From Congeria kusceri (lineage: Eukaryota; Mollusca; Bivalvia; Myida; Dreissenidae), in assembly GCA_027627225.1 (NCBI GenBank), contig CM051029.1:6586690-6650689 (forward strand): DNA of 64,000 nt, in the 5' to 3' direction. A program made the position numbers and the translations under genes. Below, one piece after another: positions 56,741 through 64,000 of this stretch (the first letter of the stretch is position 1; every line of letters starts with the position of its first letter). The notes under the pieces are model-generated. The model saw only the letters and a list, made by a program, of their open reading frames with translations, was not told the DNA's origin and ran no database searches.

Positions 56741-58795
56741 AACTCTAACAAAGCGTTTGAACAGTCGAGCGCACTGTCCTGAGACAGCTCGTGTTATATC
56801 CAGACTAATAAATGTGTTGATGAGGAATACATTAAGTAAAGGGCATATAGAAGTAGCACATAGAAAACAAGTTTCATTTTAAAACAAATACTATAAATAT
56901 AGTGACAATATTTTAAATGTAAAGTTTAGTCGCGGTGTCAGGACATGTGTTTGTGTGTAGAAGAGGAATATGTATATTCCGTCATTTAAATCCATCAATT
57001 TCTCTCAGTGGCATCTTGGCCTCTAGAAAGAGCGCTCGACTGACTGCGGACGAAGGGAATCCAAACTATTACCTTGTACCTCTCTACTGGAGAATATTTA
57101 GTATAAGAGTTGATGACGCTTGTTTTCTAATCAAGTTTGTATAATGTTTATTGCACCTTAAACAATGACATGGCATAATATGTTTGATTGCCCAAATAAA
57201 CATTGATACGGCCATTGTATCAACTTAAAGACCTAGTTTAATCCTTCTTAATTTGACTCCCCAAAGTATGTGGTATTGTACTCCTGTGATATAGCACCCT
57301 GCTGTGGTCACAGTGTGGATACAGCATGGCTACCCGTATCAGATGAGATCAATATAATGCTGCAATTGAAACTGTGCAGTCAGACATTGCTCAGTCAGTT
57401 AAGAGAACAGATTGCATATAATGATAAGAGATTTTATGGTGTACCAATACATAGACTGGAATACCCAATGGGGACTCCAGACATCACTTAAACCAGGCCT
57501 TTAAACAAAACATGTGTTAATTTAACATAGGAAACATTGTGTCTACTACGAGAAATATCTAATATCAGATAAAGTAATCTAAATTGTTTGTTTTGTTTTT
57601 ACTTTGGACCTTTTTCTTAAATTAGGACCTTGTATACTCAGTCGCATCAATATTAACCTTATATTGTATTATTTGCACTCACATTTGTAATTTTCTGATC
57701 TGTTAAAGATGTATGTTCATTTACAAAGGTTACACATAAAAGACCAATTTCAACACGTCGTTAAGATGTTCATTCATTATGTTCGTTGTTATTGTAGTCT
57801 GTACGCCATTAATATTCAAGACACACCGCAAAACACTACTGATATAAACATAATACACGCGTTGGATGAACCTTTTGTTTCTTCAGTCAGTTATCTATAA
57901 ACAATGACGAAACAGTTCAATAAAGTAAACCAGTATTGAATACCTATTAAGTTGGCAATCCAAAACAGTGCCAAAGTAAGCGTAAACTTGTTTATTTATT
58001 ACATTATCATAAGCAATGAAGTATTGAATATAAAACAACAAAATAAGCTAAAGTTGTCGAAGTAACAATGCATTTCGTGGGTCGGATTTGCATTCGTTAA
58101 CACTTTAAAAAACAAGGACCATATATTATTGTATACGAAAATTAGACTTGTATTCCCTCGATTGCAAAGTCAAAGCGTTATAAAATCGACAGTGTTATAT
58201 TGCTGTCACTTACGAAATGTGTATACAACGAATGTCACAATTATCAGGAGCATACGTGTATGTTCATTTAGTTATGTTATAGTCAGTTTTTTATTATGAC
58301 CCAAAAGGAGGGGATCAGGGTTAAGCATGTTATTTAGGTTGGCCCTATATGTTTTTACTGATTCGTCAATGCCAGGTTAGATTTTTTAAATGCTTAATTC
58401 AGAATTAATAAAGCTTGGATCAAGACAAGCGTCGGCCGCATCTACTGCTGCTGCTGCTATTGCTGCTAATTTCCAAAATATACCAACTCTGCATACATTA
58501 TGCATGCTTACTTATTTATCAGACACAAAATAACTAACCAGCAGCGTTGTTGACGTATCTGAAAAAAACAACAACATATCACTTATTGTGTTAACCATAC
58601 TAGCATGAGCAATTATAACTCTGGTTGGAAAGAAGGAAGTAGTGTATTTTGCTGTCAAACTTCATCAAGGTATTTCATTTAAATTTAATTTCATTTCGCG
58701 TTTGACGAAATATAATCAAATGATTGATGAGGCCACCATAGTGTTCAGGTGATAAGGATATCCAGTGGTGTCGTGCAAGGTATTAATTTGAGGTT
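56741..58795. other. Intergenic, nothing recognised
   Basis: ORFs at 56935-57144, 57270-57491 and 57709-57900 show no family signature. There is a short (CTG)n stretch near 58444. Confidence 0.3.
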
Positions 58796-58799
58796 TTAA

Positions 58800-59100
58800 T
58801 TTGAATAAATTGAAGCTGATGCTATAATGTTATGGGGGCATATAATGTTGGCTCTGTCGGTGTCTCTTCGGAATGTTGTCCAGTATAATTTGTCCAGCAT
58901 GGAAGGATTTACACATAACTTGGCAAAGGCGATAAACATAATGAGTCGGTATATCACGCACAAAATCCAGGTACCTACACCCAAGGTCAAGGTCACAATT
59001 AAAGGTAAAATGTCAAATATATTAATACAAGCCATGGACACTGTCCGGAGCATAATTTTGACCAGCGTTAAGCAGCGGAGCCTCGAGTGTGATACGAAAT
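58800..59100. repeat. Dispersed non-coding repeat (AAGGTCAAGGTCA family)
   Basis: TATGGGGGCATATAATGTTG..., CACCCAAGGTCAAGGTCACA and GGACACTGTCCGGAGCATAA are typical of dispersed bivalve repeats. The overlapping ORFs on both strands are chance. Confidence 0.5.
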
Positions 59101-59601
59101 GACGCAAGCCACGAGACTAATACATAGTACTCTTGGAACAATTGACTAGCGTAATATTCCTTTTATTATATACCACAATAAACTTACAAAGTGCATTTAC
59201 CTTATTTTATTTGTTTAAAAACTACAATAATGACTTACCATTGTAGGTTTAGATTTTATATTGTGTTTACATAACTCTTTGACGTCATTAAACAGTAGTC
59301 CAGCTAATATGGTAATATGGGTTCAGAGAAATAGCGAGTAGCATAATACGAGATTTTTTTCTGTCGACATATATTTCAACAATTGATAACGTATGTATTT
59401 TGTGGAGATTTTAATCAGGTATATAATAAATAGTAGTATCATATACGTTTGCAATTACACCATAATGTTTATTATTTGTGTTCATATTGTGCGTTATTTT
59501 TTTATATTGTTATAATTGACTAGTATGAGTTTTGGAAGCACCTATGTAGTGCCAATTTAGAATGTTAACATCCTACAGTATGCTTTTATTGACATAACGA
59601 T

Positions 59602-59857
59602 ATGAGGCGTTTCGTGGGGAAATCGGGCTTAATGCATGTGCGTTAAGTATCGTCCTGGATTAGTCTGCGCAGTCCGCACAGGCTGAACCGGGACGACACT
59701 TTCCGCCCACAGTAGATTTATGTTTAAAAGGGACTTCCTCGAAACAGAACATACCATAAAAGCGGAAAGTGTCGTCCTGAATTAGACTGTGCGGACTGCA
59801 CTTTACGACACTTTACGCACATACATTAAGCCCGATTTTCCCACGGCACGCCTCATA
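59602..59857. mobile_element. MITE, 256 bp, with ~45-bp terminal inverted repeats
   Basis: The left end TGAGGCGTTTCGTGGGGAAA then TCGGGCTTAATG; the reverse complement of the right end is TGAGGCGTGCCGTGGGAAAA then TCGGGCTTAATG. Inner arms AAAGTGTCGTCC/GGACGACACTTT extend the foldback. TA flanks both sides, fitting a Tc1/mariner-type non-autonomous element. I recall this sequence type as abundant in dreissenid mussels (unverified). Confidence 0.88.
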
Positions 59858-60940
59858 TGATATTACGGTGTCACTTGTTTCACGTATAAGTTATCTGATG
59901 ATAATGTGTTCCGTTTGGTCATACTTCGTTGTATTTAGATTCAATTGTAATTTTTGTACCATTTCAACCATGTTTAGAGATGAATTTTATTATACTTTTA
60001 TTGTTGTATTTGAACTCGTTTATCAAGGAAGGATAATTTTATATTTAACTTAGACTACTGATATAATCAGATCAGTTTTTATTTATTTATAAAATATCCT
60101 TTATATCAGTGTTGCTTTAACGTTATTGAATACACTGACAATCATTCTAGTGATGCATGCCATCACACAGGTTGAGAAAAGTGTGTAGCAAATCCAGGAT
60201 CCGCACTGTTGCTGTTGCGTATGTGCGTATGACCAGGGAAGCCCCTAAAATATGCATATTTAATAATGACTACAGATGTTTAACACAAAACGTTGTGTAT
60301 GAAAGTCTTTAACAAAACATCGTCTTTTGTATACATATTACGATTCTTGAACGCAATAATAAAGTTGGTTGTGACTCGTAAAGTGTCCTATGATTGAAAA
60401 CAATAATACATATGTTTAGGACATGTAGTTAAATGTAAAAGACAATGCACTGACAATTTGCACGCAGACGATATCACTTGTGTACTAGAACATATTGTAC
60501 GAAGTTTGACAGTCAGACAATGTTTCAAAGTTCTATGTGTTGATATTGTATTGCTATATTGTTTTGTTGTTGTTCTTTCTTGCTGCATTAAAGTAAAACA
60601 CACTGATAATTATGTTTTCATTATATTGTTTTCGTCACAATTACAGTATTATATGTTTTTCAACATGAGTAAATGAACACATTTCCGGAGCTATGTCTTC
60701 GAAAAGTGATTTCAGCAGTATTTAATGTTACTATGCCAGAAAAATAGTACCATACATCTTAGAAACCATGTAAAAGAACATTAAACGCAACAAAACCATT
60801 CTAATGACATGATAGGTAAAATTAAATAACTTGTTAAAGGCAGAATAAAGTGGTTCGTAAATAGTATTGTAATATTAGAGGGTCATTCAAGGAGCATGTA
60901 TGTGAAATTGTTTTATTTTGAAATCCAGTCTGGGGTTTCT
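59858..60940. other. Intergenic, nothing recognised
   Basis: No coding signature. Confidence 0.3.
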
Positions 60941-60944
60941 GACA

Positions 60945-61500
60945 AAAACCCCAGCCAGCATGAATATATGGACCCATATTGGACCAATATAGGCTACCAT
61001 ATGAGTCCGGTTTGGGCAACCTATATCGGACCAAGTGGGAAAATTTTCAAACTGTATTTGTATTGGTCCCAGATGGTTTGCGATATGGGACCTATGTGGG
61101 TCCCGTGTGGACCCATGGTAGGGCTCAGATCGGATACCCATAGGTCCTCTATGGGCAAACCATATGGGGCCAAGTGGGATTTTGCAAACTGTTTTTTTAT
61201 GGGTCCCAGATGAGTTGCGATATGGGACCTATGTATGTCCCATGAGGACACAAGGTGGGTCATATATGGGTATACCCATATTGGTTAAAGATGGTCTTCG
61301 ATATGGGTCCTGTATGGGCAACGTATATAGGAGATTGGAAACTATTTTTGTATGGGTCCCAGATGGGTTGCGATAAGGGTCCTATGTGCGTGCTATAAGG
61401 ATCCAAGATGGGCCTCATTTTGGACTACCTATGTGATCCAGTTAGTTTTTGCAAACTCTGTTTGAATGGGTCTCATGTGGGTTTCGTTATCCTGTGTGTT
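60945..61500. repeat. Diverged tandem repeat, ~140-bp unit, ~4 copies
   Basis: TATGGGTCCCAGATGGGTTG then CGATATGGGACCTATG recurs near 61060, 61198 and 61348, with a weaker copy near 61465. Within units ATGGGACC and GGTCCCAT motifs alternate, making it internally self-complementary. Overlapping ORFs are artefacts. Confidence 0.8.
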
Positions 61501-61857
61501 AGGCATACATGATGGATTGCAAAATATAATAAACCTTACCTATTTTATGAATGTTACTCATATCCTTTGGGGCATATAGATATACATTTTATAATTTAGT
61601 TCATTATTGAATACAACATATTTAATCCTTTCCTATTTTAATTAAATTAACATTTGCAAAATATAACACTTACTAGTATTTACATTTGTAGGGTGTCCTT
61701 TAAGACTATTCAATATAAATGTTAGTTCCGTTAGGCATAAAGTTAGTGTGCGAACACTGCATTTATGTACTATATATGAACATACAATCACTTTTTTTCT
61801 TCATTTATACAGGAAAAATATTGGGTCAAATTTACATGGTCACTAAAACTCCGCCAG

Positions 61858-62240
61858 ACGGATGTGTCGCCTGACGGGGCATAACTCAAGTACGATAAGA
61901 GCAATTATGCCGAAAACCAAACTTGACCTTCCTTTTATTCCTACTAACACTTTCCCTAAAGTTTCATAATGATTGCTCAAAAACTTATTGTTATTGTCTT
62001 CACAAGCCTTATTTGAACTGTTTTAAATGCTTTTAAATGAAGGGGCATACCAACTTTGATAAGAGCAATTATGCCAATAATCTAATTGACCTAACTTTAT
62101 GCCCATAACGTTTTATAATGATAGCACACACACTACTCAAGCAATTGTCTGCACAAACTGAGGGGGACGCCGCCGCCAACGCAGACGACGCCGCCAAAAG
62201 TAACCCCTTTTTCGCCTTTTCAGGCGACATAAAATAAGTA
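61858..62240 (-). repeat. Dispersed repeat, inverted copy of the 15590-16250 family
   Basis: GATAAGAGCAATTATGCC occurs twice (near 61896 and 62057), with GTGTCGCCTGACGGGGCATA at the left and TTTTCAGGCGACATAAAATA at the right end, plus a GC-rich GCCGCCGCC stretch near 62170. Confidence 0.75.
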
Positions 62241-62945
62241 TAAGTTAAACCGCATATAAAAAAAAATATTATATACACACCAATTGCATAGCACTATATA
62301 CACACCAATTGCAATGCACATTTATTTATGAAGACATTTTAACATTGTGTTACAGCAACGGACCAATCAATTAAGATTATATTGACTAGATTAGAAAGAT
62401 ACAATTCTGAAAATTAAGCTTGATTGTAAAATGCACATGTTTGGCACAATAACACACCAATCAAACAATTATCACGGTTAGCGGTGAATAAGCAGTAAAA
62501 TCGGGCATGCTCCGGTTTGTGGGTAGTCTATTGACTTGCTGTGATTCTATACATGTATAAAGTCAATCGTCCGCATTCTCCTAAAACAATTAAATACTGT
62601 TTTTGTTCATTTGATTGATTTCCATGCCATATTTTAAGATTTAGATTTAGATTTTATTTCAGGTAAATATTTTATCGTTTATACATGGTCTTACTAGTAT
62701 GTGTTCCTTTATACTAATAAAGGGAGATAACTCGTTAATATGCAAATTACAAATTATCATACTGCTTATGTCCTATTGCCTGTTGCCCACGTTACAATTT
62801 ATTTGTTGGGAGATCATTTGCAATTAATCATATCCGAGTAAATAGTCATTAAAACAGTAATATAACTTTTATTTAACCCCATCCTTAAGCAAACAATGTG
62901 AATATTACGGTGTTCCGTTGGGGCCACTCGTTATTTCGCACTTTT
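62241..62945. other. Intergenic, nothing recognised
   Basis: CACACCAATTGCA is duplicated at 62277 and 62301; no gene recognised. Confidence 0.3.
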
Positions 62946-62949
62946 TACC

Positions 62950-63405
62950 TATGATTTACAAGCGCGAGAACGCGAGAACATGATACGAAGTAGCGAAATC
63001 ACTATGCGAGATTGCGGGATTACGATGCGAGATCGCGAAATTAATATCGCGATCTCGCATCGTAATCTCGCGCCCTCGCATCGTGTTTTCGTCTCGCCCA
63101 TGTATATCCAAAGGTCGAGAATGCGAGAACACGATGCGAGGTTGCGAAATTAAATTCGCGATCTCGCATCGTATTCTCGCGATTTCGCATCGTATTCTTG
63201 CGATCTCGCATCGTAGTCTCACCATCACTAATAGTAGTCTCGCGATTTCGCATCGTGGTTTCGCAATCTCGACCTGTGGAGTACAAGAGCGAGATTACGA
63301 TACTAAGATGCGAGATCGCGAGACAACGATGCGATATAACGATACGAGATCGCGAAATTAATATCGCGATCTCGCATCGTGTTTTCGCGTTTTCGCTTGA
63401 GCATA
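62950..63405. repeat. Foldback minisatellite of TCGCATCGT / ACGATGCGA units
   Basis: Units of about 21 bp (TCGCATCGTATTCTCGCGAT) appear in both orientations, switching strand several times. Blocks around 63030-63060 and 63345-63380 read GCGAAATTAATATCGCGATC through palindromic centres. It is CpG- and TCGCGA-rich in an AT-rich setting. ORFs on both strands are repeat artefacts. Confidence 0.9.
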
Positions 63406-64000
63406 GGTAGTTTAACAACAATAATTGTGTTCTTTGCCTATAGACACTTTAGAGAGTATCATGTTAGAATAATGATTATGTTGTTGTTAAACAAATTTGA
63501 AGGAATAATGGGCGATTTGCGAATAGCCTAATTGAATAAATGAGAAGCATATAAGGCATTGTTATGATTTTATTATGGAAGACCCTGTGCCATTCAAAAA
63601 CTTTATTCTAATAAATGATGGCCAGTATAATCTCAAACAAACTGCTAAAATGTAATCTAGCAATATCAAATTGCTTTGGCATTTTATCACGGTGGGGCTA
63701 TAATTGGATAATTAATCACATTTCTTTGTGGGGCCTGTACTCCAAGGTTTACAGAAATGGAACATGCTCTATCCTAAGAATGTGTCCTACACGTCCAAAA
63801 ACGTTTATAATGCAAGTGTAGTAGACAAATATACAAGGAACACTTTGATTAATAAATCAAGCTTTATAAAACAAGTTTTACCCTGTAGAGGGCCATCAAC
63901 AGATGAGAAGCAGTATCCTAACATGTTGGATTTCCCTTGCACAATGCAGTGAGTGTGGCTGGGAACATAATTATATTGATCAATGTTTAAATACTAAAAT
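63406..64000. other. Intergenic, nothing recognised
   Basis: Two overlapping ORFs (63615-63821, 63728-63952) without a family signature. Confidence 0.3.

Noticed and set aside
58796..59107. 103-residue minus ORF and 91-residue plus ORF
   Set aside because: Both lie in a non-coding dispersed repeat and overlap each other.
60887..61376. ORFs of 70-105 residues with Gly/Pro/Tyr repeats
   Set aside because: They run across the ATGGGTCCC tandem repeat on both strands.
62950..63405. CRISPR-like repeat array
   Set aside because: Eukaryotic sequence; units are short, contiguous and palindromic with no spacers.

Overview
This 64 kb window is AT-rich, intron-rich eukaryotic DNA from a gene-poor, repeat-rich genome. 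It has spliced immunoglobulin-superfamily (IgSF) exons with phase-1 boundaries and GT/AG sites, tRNA-derived SINEs, a PIF/Harbinger transposon and many 140-350 bp non-coding tandem arrays carrying AAGGTCAAGGTCA-type motifs. From general knowledge of such repeats I infer a mollusc, most likely a heterodont bivalve (a dreissenid mussel is my guess, not verified).

Layout. 0-5 kb: two tandem arrays (about 166 and 145 bp units) and an old 47-bp minisatellite. 6.0-13.4 kb, minus strand: the exons of a receptor protein tyrosine phosphatase (Ig-Ig-FN3-TM-PTP D1-PTP D2), still split by introns but full of stop codons and frameshifts. 13.8 kb, plus: an orphan terminal exon for a cytoplasmic tail with an ITIM-like tyrosine motif. 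14.8-16.3 kb: a SINE and a dispersed repeat. 16.6-18.8 kb, plus: a decayed Ig receptor (V-like Ig, second Ig, TM, tail with ITIM-like and YxN motifs). 19.8-22.2 kb: repeats. 23.1-37.3 kb, plus: a four-Ig plus FN3 protein ending in a GPI-signal-like hydrophobic tail, with one stop codon and one frameshift. Its 11-kb intron holds a 9.6-kb PIF/Harbinger transposon (24687-34330) with matching terminal inverted repeats and a CTT target duplication. That transposon carries a decayed Myb/SANT-like gene and a decayed DDE transposase and was itself hit by a SINE, a microsatellite, dispersed repeats and a 694-bp triple-LTR miniature retroelement whose LTRs contain a tRNA-like pol III promoter. 38.2-39.3 kb: a young 3 x 346-bp array. 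43.6-53.1 kb, minus: a V-like Ig exon, a TM exon and a candidate signal-peptide exon of another receptor, whose intron holds a 2.26-kb TIR element. 48.4-63.4 kb: MITEs, foldback repeats, microsatellites and satellite-like arrays.

The window is best read as a piece of an IgSF receptor cluster in which related ectodomains are joined to different ends (tyrosine phosphatase, ITIM-like tail, short TM end, GPI-like end), with much pseudogenisation and heavy transposon traffic. All functional statements are inferences from translated exons; no database search was run.
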